64,000 nt of DNA, from contig CAKQCB010000007.1 of the NCBI GenBank assembly GCA_934216615.1, forward strand, positions 1 through 64,000. Direction: 5' to 3'. The notes under the pieces are model-generated. The model did no database searches. It was not told the DNA's origin and was given only the letters and a program-made list of their open reading frames with translations. The position numbers were made by a program, and so were the translations under genes. How positions within the stretch are numbered: the first letter of the stretch is position 1; each line of letters opens with the position of its first letter. The DNA comes from an uncultured Anaerolineae bacterium (GTDB lineage Bacteria > Chloroflexota > Anaerolineae > Aggregatilineales > Phototrophicaceae). This document shows, in pieces, positions 26,046-34,219 of the stretch.

Positions 26046-26723
26046 ATGTTTGACAGTTTAAGAGCACAGCCCGCCATTATTGGGCTGGTTTTAGTGATGC
26101 TCTTGGCTTTTCTGGTCAGCCCGAATATTTTGCCCGAATTTCTCTCCAACTCGATCCCCGGGTTTTATGAGGGTATTCCTTGTATTTGGTTACGAAATGC
26201 CCAAGACCGCGCCAATCATCAATCACTTATCGGGCGTGGAAACCCTAACCCGCTGGCGGTGAGCGTTGAAACTAGCGCCCTTCCTACTGACCCCGCAGGC
26301 TTCCTTTATATTCGGATTGTGATTGCAAATAATTCTCTAGGCACAGTTCCGTTTGTGTATGATCCGGCACAAATCATCGTCGGGGATAATGGCACCAGTG
26401 GTTTAGGCATCGCTTTTAGCCCGCAAAACTCACTGATCACAGGGGCACAACGGCAAGATCAAAACCCGATTCCAGAAGCAAACATACGCTTATTAGGCCC
26501 GCGTCAACGGTGTGTGCACACCTTAGAATTCCCTGCGGGCAACGTTATGATTGATCCCGCCATCAACAGCGGAACGGCGCAAGTCGTGGCCTTCTATCGG
26601 AATAATAGTGATAGCCAGACCATCCCAACCAGTTCGATTGCAACGCCTATTTTTTCAACCCATGGACTCTGGACAGGGTTGATCCAATCATCCCCTGTTG
26701 TGATTCCTGTGGCAGCAGGGTAA
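26046..26723 (+). CDS. Exported or anchored protein of unknown function
   Basis: 225 residues. One hydrophobic segment near the N-terminus (about 10-25) is followed by a soluble extracytoplasmic part. The body (PLAVSVETSALPTDPAGFLYIRIVIANNS through VPFVYDPAQIIVGDNGTSG) looks like a single beta-sandwich domain of the kind that handles accessory surface contacts, but I recognise no family. Two Cys (in GIPCIWL and RQRCVHTL) could form a disulfide. It follows miaA by six bases and is probably cotranscribed, with no functional link evident. Confidence 0.75.
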   Translation: MFDSLRAQPAIIGLVLVMLLAFLVSPNILPEFLSNSIPGFYEGIPCIWLRNAQDRANHQSLIGRGNPNPLAVSVETSALPTDPAGFLYIRIVIANNSLGTVPFVYDPAQIIVGDNGTSGLGIAFSPQNSLITGAQRQDQNPIPEANIRLLGPRQRCVHTLEFPAGNVMIDPAINSGTAQVVAFYRNNSDSQTIPTSSIATPIFSTHGLWTGLIQSSPVVIPVAAG

Positions 26724-26754
26724 TAAATTTCGAACAGGAATTGCAAGGCTATAG

Positions 26755-26760
26755 TATAAT
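26755..26760 (+). promoter_or_regulatory. Likely -10 box of the FHA-winged-helix gene
   Basis: TATAAT lies about 55 bases before the ATG at 26816. No convincing -35 at normal spacing. Confidence 0.35.
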
Positions 26761-26815
26761 CATTGAAAATTGCGGTTCATTTCTTATCTGAAATTCAATA
26801 GAGGAGTGTCGCTAC

Positions 26816-27478
26816 ATGGCTGACTCAGCTATGGAACGCCCCATTTTGCTTATGCTTGGCGATAGTAAATTGAGCGATCAGCAGTGGACGTTATCAAAAG
26901 ACAATGTCATTTTAGGGCGTGATGATGACTGTGAAGTGGTATTGCCAGAGCGGCAAGTTTCAAGACAGCATGCCCGCATTTTCCGTGAAGATGATTCTTT
27001 TTACTTAGAAGACCTTGAAAGCCGTAATGGCACATGGGTAAACCAAGAGCAGTTGAAGGGAACACGTCGCCTGTATGACAATGACGTGATTTCTATTGCA
27101 ACCGTTTTTCGTTTGCAGTTCGTCGGTTCTGGTGCAACGGCTCCCCTCCCCTATGAAGTGCCGATGAGCTTGACCACTGGACGCATTAAAATTGATCCCC
27201 AGTCGCGACGGGTTTTCGTGAATGGTTATGAGCTTGACCCGCCGTTAAGCCCACCGCAATACCGTCTATTAGAAATGTTGTACCTCAATGCAGGGCGCAT
27301 TTGTACCCGTGAACAAGTGGTGCAAAATGTCTGGCCGGACGTTATTGGCGAAGGGGTGAGCGAACAAGCGATTGATGCGCTCGTTCGGCGCTTACGCGAC
27401 CGCATCAGCGAGATTGACCCAGACCACCAATATATTGTGACGGTGCGCGGTCATGGTTTCCGACTTGAAGAAGAATAA
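26816..27478 (+). CDS. FHA domain fused to an OmpR-type winged-helix DNA-binding domain
   Basis: 220 residues. Residues 12-103 are a forkhead-associated domain with the phosphothreonine-binding residues in ILGRDDDCEVVL, VSRQHARI and SRNGTWVN. Residues 120-220 are an OmpR/PhoB-type winged helix (INPQ-like strand, then LSPPQYRLLEML, TREQVVQNVWP, IDALVRRLRDRI and the closing RGHGFRLEE). There is no receiver domain. A regulator of this shape would be recruited or switched by Thr phosphorylation, probably from a Hanks-type kinase such as the one at 62013-63923; the pairing is inference. GAGGAG precedes the start. Confidence 0.93.
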   Translation: MADSAMERPILLMLGDSKLSDQQWTLSKDNVILGRDDDCEVVLPERQVSRQHARIFREDDSFYLEDLESRNGTWVNQEQLKGTRRLYDNDVISIATVFRLQFVGSGATAPLPYEVPMSLTTGRIKIDPQSRRVFVNGYELDPPLSPPQYRLLEMLYLNAGRICTREQVVQNVWPDVIGEGVSEQAIDALVRRLRDRISEIDPDHQYIVTVRGHGFRLEEE

Positions 27479-27502
27479 TTTACGCTGACAGTGAATACAT
27501 TC

Positions 27503-27552
27503 ATGAGCGGTAAAGCAAGAGAAAGTTTGCTTGCTATACCGCTCATTTTGAC
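27503..27552 (+). terminator. Long-stem Rho-independent terminator
   Basis: ATGAGCGGTAAAGCAAG pairs with CTTGCTATACCGCTCAT with one mismatch, then TTTTG. It follows the FHA regulator gene by 24 bases. Confidence 0.8.
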
Positions 27553-27697
27553 TAGCATCTTAGACAAATCAACGTTGGCGGGAACGTCACCATTGTGTAA
27601 ACTCTGCACCATAGATGTAGAGACTTACCTTTAAAAACAGTTCGCTCATTTCTGCGTTCGCCCGAATGAACGCCACGTACAACATGGAACTCACGAC

Positions 27698-29773
27698 ATG
27701 CTGAAACGACTTCAAATAGAATGGCTCGCTATTTTTGCATGGCTAGAAAGTGCTTTGATCGGTTTATTTTTCATCGAAGCACTACGCTTTTTAGTCGGGA
27801 TGTTGTACAGCCGTGTTGCCGGCGCCAGCACTGTTTTAACGCTATATTCGCTCAACGTACCGATTGAGTCGGTCACCGCGCCGAACCCAAGCCTCGTTCA
27901 AACTGAAATCACCATCTCCATTTATCTGTTATTGCTGCCGTTGATCGGCGTTTTATTAGGGCGCATCAAGTTTTTAATCCCGCTGTCCGTCGTCGGGATC
28001 GCTGTCGCCCGCGCCCTCATGACAGCCAACTTGGGCCTTACACAAACGGCATCTGCCGCGTTAGTCGTCAGCATCGGCTTGTTATATTTCACCCTGATTG
28101 CACGCCACCGCGCAACCCAATTCCCGTATATTTTTGTCTTGGGGTTATCGCTCGACCAAATCTTACGCGCGTATGGCAACACGTTAGACCCCTCATGGCA
28201 GGCAGGTTATATCAATATTCAATTTGTCTTGTCGGGTATCGTGATTTTATTTGCATTGATCCTCGCAATTCAGAGCAATCGGCGCGTTCGCAACGACGAA
28301 AACGGCGTTGATCCCGATCAAGGCTTGCTGCCCTTCTGGAGTGGGATTGGGATTGGCGCACTGCTCTTTTTACAACTGAGCCTACTCGCCGTCCCGAATG
28401 CGATTGCAGGACGTGCCGATGTCGATTACACCACCTTTGTCCCGCTCGTCTTAGGTGCGACACTCTTGCCGATTGTGCCTTTCTTCCGCAGTCGCGCACG
28501 CGGGTTCATCGCCCTCTTTGATGGCGGTGTGCGCGGGTGGATATGGATGTTATTGGCGATGCTTCTGCTAATATTCGGCACCCGCCTGCAAGGGATCATT
28601 GCAGGGGTAGCGCTGGTGATCGCTCAATTTGCGGCCTCAATGTTATGGTGGTGGTTTGTGCGCCCCCGTATGGAAAAGGAACGTTATTTCGGTGGCCTAT
28701 GGCTGATCCTTGCGGCGGTGATCTTCGGCGTGTTTGTCGTCGCGGATAACTTCACCTACGAATATGCTTTTGTCCGTGAGTTTACGGGGAATCTACGCTT
28801 CTTAAACAATGCCATCACGCCCCTACTGCGCGGTTTTCGTGGGTTTGGCGTGGGCGTGATTTTAGTCTCGCTGGTCTTAGCCACCTTACCGATGATCCAA
28901 GCACGGCGACGCATCGCTTGGGTGGGCGACCACGTCAGCCGTTCGATCCTCAACTTGCTGATTGTCGTCGTAGCCTGTGTCACCGCCGCCTATTTTGCCC
29001 GCCCACCGTTGATCACTTCTGCCGTGAACAGCGACGAACTGCGCGTAGGAACGTACAATATCCACAGCGGTTTTGATGAATATTATGTGTTCTCTCTGGA
29101 AGAAGTTGCGCAAACGATCCATCGTGGGGGCACCAATATGGTTCTGCTCCAAGAAGTGGATGCAGGACGTCTAACCAGTTTTGGGGTCGATCAATCGCTG
29201 TGGTTGGCGCGCCGTCTCGGGTATGACCGTCGTTTCTACCCCACGAATGAAGGGCTTCAGGGGTTAGCAGTACTTTCCCAAATCCCGATTGCTTATGACG
29301 ATGGCGTGTTACTCACCAGTAATTATCAGCAAACCGGCTTGCAACGAGTGCAGATTCAGCCCGCCCCTAACACCGTGATCACGGTCTACAACACATGGCT
29401 CAGCCCACTCTTTGAAGTGGTCGGAAGTGAAGTCGCCGAGCAAGAACAAGATCAACAACAGCAATTGAATGAGATTTTTGCCTTGATCGCCAGTCATCAT
29501 CCCAATGGGGTATTAGGGCGAACGATCATTGGCGGGACGTTTAATAATGTGCCGGATTCCCCGCTGATTCAGCAAATGCGTTCAGCAGGGTTTAACGATC
29601 CGTTTGCAGGGTTGACGATTGAACTGTCCGCGACGCTCGTCCGCACAGGAGTGAACCGCGCCCGCTTCGACTACATCTTCACGCGCAATTTGGACGCGCT
29701 AGGCGTAGTCGTCATCAATAGCGAAGCCTCGGATCATCGCATGGCGGTAGTCGGGTTACGCATCACACGATAA
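27698..29773 (+). CDS. Polytopic membrane protein with C-terminal endonuclease/exonuclease/phosphatase-like domain
   Basis: 691 residues. Residues 1-430 contain about ten or more hydrophobic helices. Residues 445-691 are an EEP (DNase I-like) domain on the far side of the last helix: RVGTYNIHSG, VLLQEVD and the final SDHRMAVVG match the family. Two catalytic positions differ. The GGDFN motif reads GGTFNNVPDS, and NTHLSP reads NTWLSP. The loss of that Asp and His would be expected to weaken or remove hydrolysis, so this may be a binding domain or use another mechanism. Similar membrane-EEP proteins occur in several bacteria. The neighbours give no hint of substrate. Confidence 0.85.
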   Translation: MLKRLQIEWLAIFAWLESALIGLFFIEALRFLVGMLYSRVAGASTVLTLYSLNVPIESVTAPNPSLVQTEITISIYLLLLPLIGVLLGRIKFLIPLSVVGIAVARALMTANLGLTQTASAALVVSIGLLYFTLIARHRATQFPYIFVLGLSLDQILRAYGNTLDPSWQAGYINIQFVLSGIVILFALILAIQSNRRVRNDENGVDPDQGLLPFWSGIGIGALLFLQLSLLAVPNAIAGRADVDYTTFVPLVLGATLLPIVPFFRSRARGFIALFDGGVRGWIWMLLAMLLLIFGTRLQGIIAGVALVIAQFAASMLWWWFVRPRMEKERYFGGLWLILAAVIFGVFVVADNFTYEYAFVREFTGNLRFLNNAITPLLRGFRGFGVGVILVSLVLATLPMIQARRRIAWVGDHVSRSILNLLIVVVACVTAAYFARPPLITSAVNSDELRVGTYNIHSGFDEYYVFSLEEVAQTIHRGGTNMVLLQEVDAGRLTSFGVDQSLWLARRLGYDRRFYPTNEGLQGLAVLSQIPIAYDDGVLLTSNYQQTGLQRVQIQPAPNTVITVYNTWLSPLFEVVGSEVAEQEQDQQQQLNEIFALIASHHPNGVLGRTIIGGTFNNVPDSPLIQQMRSAGFNDPFAGLTIELSATLVRTGVNRARFDYIFTRNLDALGVVVINSEASDHRMAVVGLRITR

Positions 29774-29776
29774 TAA

Positions 29777-29803
29777 AAACGCCCTTGTTACAAGGGCGTT
29801 TCA
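29777..29803 (+). terminator. Bidirectional terminator overlapping the rnc stop codon
   Basis: AAACGCCCTTG pairs perfectly with CAAGGGCGTTT around a three-base loop. The loop is the rnc stop (TAA on the minus strand at 29790-29788), so the last rnc codons form one arm. Confidence 0.85.
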
Positions 29804-30519
29804 ATAATTAATTCACCGCGATCCAGCTTGTCGAGTGCAAACTTGGCGGCGGCAAATGATGCGGACTGCTTGCTGTGTCCGACGCCGATGCCGACCACCT
29901 GCGCCCCAATCATCACTTCAACTGTGAACTCGCGCTTATGATCCGGCCCTGTCATATTCACCGTGTGATACTGAGGGGTCTTGTTATATTCAGATTGAAT
30001 TCTCGCTTGTAAGGTACTGCGCGGGTCTTTATCCAAATCCCGCTGGACGATCTGTTCCAATTGAGCGCCGAGCAGTGGCGTTAACCATGCCTGCACGCGC
30101 TCAATTCCTTGATCGAGAAAATAAGCGCCGATCACCGCTTCAAAGGCATCACACAAAACATTTTCGCGCTGTCGCCCGCCATTCAGTTCTTCACCGCGTC
30201 CAATTCGCAGTTGAGTATCAATGCGAAGCTGGATGGCAAATTTCGCCAGTGTATCCGCGCGGACTAAAGCGGCGCGCAGACGGGTTAAATCGCCTTCGGG
30301 CGCGTCGGGAAGCTGTTCATATAACATCTTCCCCGTAATAAAATTGAGGACCGCGTCCCCCAAAAACTCCAAACGTTCATTATCTGCCGCCGCAATATCA
30401 GCATGTTCATTGGCAAATGAACGGTGCGTCAACGCCTGCAACAGTAAGTTTTCATCGTTAAACCGCAATTGTGTTGTCTCTTGAAACACTTGCAACGAGG
30501 GCATTTCCCTCTTTTTCAT
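29788..30519 (-). CDS. rnc: Ribonuclease III
   Basis: 243 residues, normal size. The catalytic domain has the signature NERLEFLGDAVL and the second acidic cluster DAFEAVIGAYFLDQG. A double-stranded-RNA-binding domain follows (PQYHTVNMTGPDHKREFTVEVMI... ending in AAAKFALDKL, cited by its ends). The enzyme cuts structured RNAs such as rRNA precursors. It starts two bases after fabF stops and lies last in the moaC-moaX-fabF-rnc run. The rnc-fabF neighbourhood is common in bacteria. Confidence 0.96.
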   Translation of the reverse strand: MKKREMPSLQVFQETTQLRFNDENLLLQALTHRSFANEHADIAAADNERLEFLGDAVLNFITGKMLYEQLPDAPEGDLTRLRAALVRADTLAKFAIQLRIDTQLRIGRGEELNGGRQRENVLCDAFEAVIGAYFLDQGIERVQAWLTPLLGAQLEQIVQRDLDKDPRSTLQARIQSEYNKTPQYHTVNMTGPDHKREFTVEVMIGAQVVGIGVGHSKQSASFAAAKFALDKLDRGELIIETPL

Positions 30520-30521
30520 AC

Positions 30522-31766
30522 TTAGTCTTCAAACCTCTTAAACACTAATGAAACATTATGTCCGCCAAACCCAAAGGAATTGCTCATGACACAGCGCATG
30601 GCAACTTCACGCGCCACATTCGGCACGTAGTCGAGATCACACTCTGGATCAGGGGTATTCAAATTGATGGTGGGCGGTGCAATTTGATCGCGCAAAGCCA
30701 GCATACAGAAGACCGCCTCAAACGCGGCAGTTGCCCCCATCGCATGGCCCGTCATACTTTTTGTAGAACTCATCGGCACTTGGTACGCGCGCGCCCCAAA
30801 CACAGTCTTGACGGCTTTGGTCTCCATCGCATCGTTGAGGGTTGTCCCTGTCCCGTGTGCATTGATGTAATGGACATCTTCTGGCATAACTTTCGCGTCG
30901 TCCATCGCTAGTTTGAGCGCCGCGCTCGCGCCTTTGCCTTCAGGTTCGGGGGCGGTGATGTGAAATGCGTCCGAAGTAGACCCATAACCGACGATCTCAC
31001 CGTAGATTTGTGCACCCCGCGCCTTTGCCGAATCCAATGCTTCTAAGACCAGCACGCCTGCCCCTTCACTGAACACCAATCCGGTACGGGTTAAGTCGAA
31101 CGGACGCACCGCTTGATGGGGGGTGTCATTATCGCGCGAACAAGCGCCGGTACGGTCAAAGGCGGCGATCCCAATCGTGAAGATGGGCGCTTCGCCTGCA
31201 CCTGCTAAAGCGCGGTCAATACGTCCCAGTCGAATCAGGTCAAAGGCATGGCCGATACAATCCGCACCCGTCGCACAGGCCGAGATCGGCGTGTAAGAAG
31301 GGCCTGTGATGCCCAAATTGATCGCCACATGATCGCTACCCCCATTCGCCATAAACATCGGAATGCCAAACGGCGTTACACGACGTGGGTCACCCGTGTT
31401 GTATAAAATCTCAGCTTCTTTGTAATAGCTGGATACGCCCCCTACAGCCGAGCCAATGATGACCCCGGTACGCGCGCGGTTTTCATCCGTGATTTCGAGT
31501 CCCGCGTGTTCCACCGCTTGCATGGCGGCGGCAATACTAAATTGTTGATACAAATCTAAGCGACGCGCTTCTTTCATATTCACGTATTGGGTAGGGTCAA
31601 AATCCTTGACTTCCGCGGCGATCTTCACATTGAAGCGTTCCGTGTCAAAGCGTGTGATGTCCCCAATTCCACAACGCCCTTCAAGAATATTTTGCCAAGA
31701 ACTTTCTACAGTATTTCCAACTGGAGACAACAACCCCATGCCGGTAATCACTACACGCCGAGACAT
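30522..31766 (-). CDS. fabF: 3-oxoacyl-[acyl-carrier-protein] synthase II
   Basis: 414 residues from the ATG at 31766, which has GGAG six bases upstream; a start five codons earlier is weaker. The KAS II active site is intact: Cys in SACATGADCIGHA, His in NAHGTGTTLND and His in KSMTGHAMGA. It elongates acyl-ACP by condensing it with malonyl-ACP. No acpP or other fab gene is adjacent. Its stop lies two bases before the rnc start, giving tight coupling. Confidence 0.96.
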   Translation of the reverse strand: MSRRVVITGMGLLSPVGNTVESSWQNILEGRCGIGDITRFDTERFNVKIAAEVKDFDPTQYVNMKEARRLDLYQQFSIAAAMQAVEHAGLEITDENRARTGVIIGSAVGGVSSYYKEAEILYNTGDPRRVTPFGIPMFMANGGSDHVAINLGITGPSYTPISACATGADCIGHAFDLIRLGRIDRALAGAGEAPIFTIGIAAFDRTGACSRDNDTPHQAVRPFDLTRTGLVFSEGAGVLVLEALDSAKARGAQIYGEIVGYGSTSDAFHITAPEPEGKGASAALKLAMDDAKVMPEDVHYINAHGTGTTLNDAMETKAVKTVFGARAYQVPMSSTKSMTGHAMGATAAFEAVFCMLALRDQIAPPTINLNTPDPECDLDYVPNVAREVAMRCVMSNSFGFGGHNVSLVFKRFED

Positions 31767-31826
31767 AGAAACTCCATTCAATACCTTAAATTAAATTTGT
31801 GAACTGCCGTTTTATCACAGGCTAAA

Positions 31827-32570
31827 CTAGTTTGCCACAGGCGGGCGGTCATCTTCATTAGGATAATAATGCCCTTCTACCCATGCTTCGCCTTGAATAC
31901 CAATTTCTTTCTTCCATACAGGCACGATCTCTTTCAGACGATCAATGCCATATCGCGCCGCTTCAAAACAACCCTCATCACGGTGACTCGATGCGCACGC
32001 AATTACAATAGTGTTTTGACCAACCTCTAAACGCCCGACGCGCTGTACAATCGCAACGCCCTGAACCAAAGGGAACTGAACGCGGATTTCGGCAATCACC
32101 TGTCGCATTTTTGCGACAGCCATCGTTTCGTAAGCCTCATAAAAAAGGTGATCGGTTTGCGCCAATGCAGAGCGGTCTGTCCGTTGGGTCTCGCCACGTA
32201 CCATACCACTGAACACGCAGACCGCGCCCGTTTTCTCGGTGGTGATGGCGTTGATCAGCTCGTCTGTGCTGAAGGGATGTTCGGCCAAGCGGGTGATCTC
32301 TGGAAATACTGGCGTCGTTTCATCACCCCCGCTCACAGGCGGAAAGATCGCAATTTCATCCCCATCATTCAGCGTGTCACTATCAAACGCATATTCTTGA
32401 TTCACCGCAAAAATAGCGCTCTTAAAATGCGCTTCCATATGGGGATACTGCGCGATCAAGTATTTTTTGAGGTCGCTCAGGGTTGAGGGCATCGTCCCTG
32501 TTTGAAGCTCCAACGTGGGCATCCCCATTTTATCCTTGATCGTGGCAAAAAATCTCAACGAAAAACCCAT
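31827..32570 (-). CDS. moaX: MoaD-MoaE fusion, molybdopterin synthase
   Basis: 247 residues. Residues 1-86 are a MoaD (ubiquitin-like) domain ending in FPPVSGGDE, where the Gly-Gly would be the C-terminal thiocarboxylate of a free MoaD. Residues 90-247 are MoaE, with GAVCVFSGMVRGETQ, FYEAYETMAVAKM, the IVIACASSHRDEGCFEA core and the catalytic Lys region PVWKKEI. It converts cyclic pyranopterin monophosphate to molybdopterin. The same fusion order, MoaX, is known in mycobacteria, where the chain is cut after the Gly-Gly. It starts three bases after moaC stops. Confidence 0.93.
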   Translation of the reverse strand: MGFSLRFFATIKDKMGMPTLELQTGTMPSTLSDLKKYLIAQYPHMEAHFKSAIFAVNQEYAFDSDTLNDGDEIAIFPPVSGGDETTPVFPEITRLAEHPFSTDELINAITTEKTGAVCVFSGMVRGETQRTDRSALAQTDHLFYEAYETMAVAKMRQVIAEIRVQFPLVQGVAIVQRVGRLEVGQNTIVIACASSHRDEGCFEAARYGIDRLKEIVPVWKKEIGIQGEAWVEGHYYPNEDDRPPVAN

Positions 32571-32573
32571 TGA

Positions 32574-33074
32574 TTAACCTTCTGACTGGCGTTCACGCGC
32601 GACATAATCACCGCGTTGACCGCCATGCTTTTCCAATAAACGAATATCACTGATGCGCATTTCGCGGTCAACCGCTTTCGCCATATCATAAATGGTCAGC
32701 GCGGCGACGCTCACCGCCGTGAGCGCTTCCATCTCGACCCCCGTTTTTCCGCGTGTTCGAGCGGTTGCAGTAATATCTATCGAGTGTTCTTCCGCATTGA
32801 GTGTGATTTCAACATCAATTTTATTTAATGGAATCGGGTGACAGAGTGGAATCAACTCCGATGTACGTTTTGCCCCCATGATCCCCGCAATTTGTGCGAT
32901 GGTTAAAACATCGCCTTTTTTCAGGTTCCCGGCTTGGATCAAATCGAAAGTCGCTTGATGCATCCATACGCGACCTGTCGCCACTGCGGTTCGATCCGTT
33001 TCTGGTTTCCCCCCCACGTCCACCATGCGCGCGTTTCCTTGCGCATCGACATGCGTTAATTGATCGCTCATCAT
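32574..33074 (-). CDS. moaC: Cyclic pyranopterin monophosphate synthase
   Basis: 166 residues, normal size. Typical motifs are [54 protein letters not shown] and the C-terminal [10 protein letters not shown]. It rearranges the MoaA product into cyclic pyranopterin monophosphate in molybdenum-cofactor synthesis. Two ATG codons are in tandem at the start; the AGGGG is very close to them, so the exact start is uncertain. It is the first gene of a minus-strand run (moaC, moaX, fabF, rnc) and diverges from ftsY. moeA lies elsewhere in the window. Confidence 0.95.
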   Translation of the reverse strand: MMSDQLTHVDAQGNARMVDVGGKPETDRTAVATGRVWMHQATFDLIQAGNLKKGDVLTIAQIAGIMGAKRTSELIPLCHPIPLNKIDVEITLNAEEHSIDITATARTRGKTGVEMEALTAVSVAALTIYDMAKAVDREMRISDIRLLEKHGGQRGDYVARERQSEG

Positions 33075-33202
33075 CCCCTACTTGAATGAATCTTGTTTTG
33101 CCCCTCAGCCATGACTATAATTCTCATGTTTATTAAAGAGTGTTTTATCAAACATTCTTTCTATATTCTACCTTTAAAATCCAGTCTGAATGGAGAATCA
33201 CA

Positions 33203-34108
33203 TTGAGTATATTCCGCAGTGGCATGTCGAAAACACGTCAATCATTTTTTGGGCGAATCGGTCAGCTTTTTGCGGGCAATGAACTTGATGATAGTGTGTG
33301 GGACGATGTTGAAGCCTTACTGATCCAAGCAGACCTCGGCGTAAATACCACCCAAGCAGTCGTTGAAGATGCACAGCGACGCGCCCGCCAGCAGAACATC
33401 AAACGGGCCGACCAAATCACCCCTGTCTTAAAAGAATCTCTAAGAAGCATGCTCATGAGTCCGCCGACGATGAATATCAGCGGGCGCGAGTTGTCGATTG
33501 TTTTGATCGTCGGGGTGAATGGTGCGGGCAAAACCACGACTATTGGCAAACTGGCGCATCGTCTAAATAATATCAATAATCGTAAGGTGATCCTCGCCGC
33601 AGGCGATACGTTCCGCGCCGCCGCCATTGATCAACTACAAACGTGGGGTGAACGTGTGGGTGTGCCAGTGGTTGCCAACAAACCGGGTTCTGACCCCGCC
33701 GCCGTCGTCTATGATGCTACCGCCGCCGCAAAAGCCCGTAACCGTGATGTCCTGTTAGTAGACACCGCAGGACGTCTTCATACCAATCACAACTTGATGG
33801 AAGAACTGGCGAAAATCAAAGCCGTATCCGCAAAGATCATTCCGGACGCACCGCACGAAGTCCTGCTCATCCTCGACGGGACGACAGGGCAAAATGCCTT
33901 GCAACAAGCGGAAAAATTCCGTGAAATGGTCGATATCACCGGCGTGATTGTGACGAAATTAGACAGTTCAGCCAAAGGGGGCATGTTATTCGCCATCAAC
34001 CACGATTTAAAACTGCCTATCCACTATATTGGCTTAGGTGAAAAGGTCACTGATCTGGTCTTTTTCCAACCGGATTATTTTGTAGACAGCCTATTTGACG
34101 AGAATTAA
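33203..34108 (+). CDS. ftsY: Signal recognition particle receptor FtsY
   Basis: 301 residues from TTG 33203, chosen because GGAG lies seven bases upstream and the product MSIFRSGMSKTRQSFFGRI begins like other FtsY NG domains; an upstream in-frame start at 33140 has no such support. The N domain (DDSVWDDVEALLIQADLG) is followed by the SRP-type GTPase with GVNGAGKTTTIGKLA, DTFRAAAIDQL, DTAGR and TKLDSSAKGG. The long acidic A domain seen in E. coli is absent, as in many bacteria. It docks SRP-ribosome complexes at the membrane. Confidence 0.96.
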   Translation: MSIFRSGMSKTRQSFFGRIGQLFAGNELDDSVWDDVEALLIQADLGVNTTQAVVEDAQRRARQQNIKRADQITPVLKESLRSMLMSPPTMNISGRELSIVLIVGVNGAGKTTTIGKLAHRLNNINNRKVILAAGDTFRAAAIDQLQTWGERVGVPVVANKPGSDPAAVVYDATAAAKARNRDVLLVDTAGRLHTNHNLMEELAKIKAVSAKIIPDAPHEVLLILDGTTGQNALQQAEKFREMVDITGVIVTKLDSSAKGGMLFAINHDLKLPIHYIGLGEKVTDLVFFQPDYFVDSLFDEN

Positions 34109-34219
34109 ACAGTTTTTGTGAGTGAACCAGAACCTTTTAGGCTCTGAAACTGCCATGAACTCATGTAAAATCATCTTTACCAGTTGATTTATTTTAGCTT
34201 TTTGAGGAACCCAGCCTGA

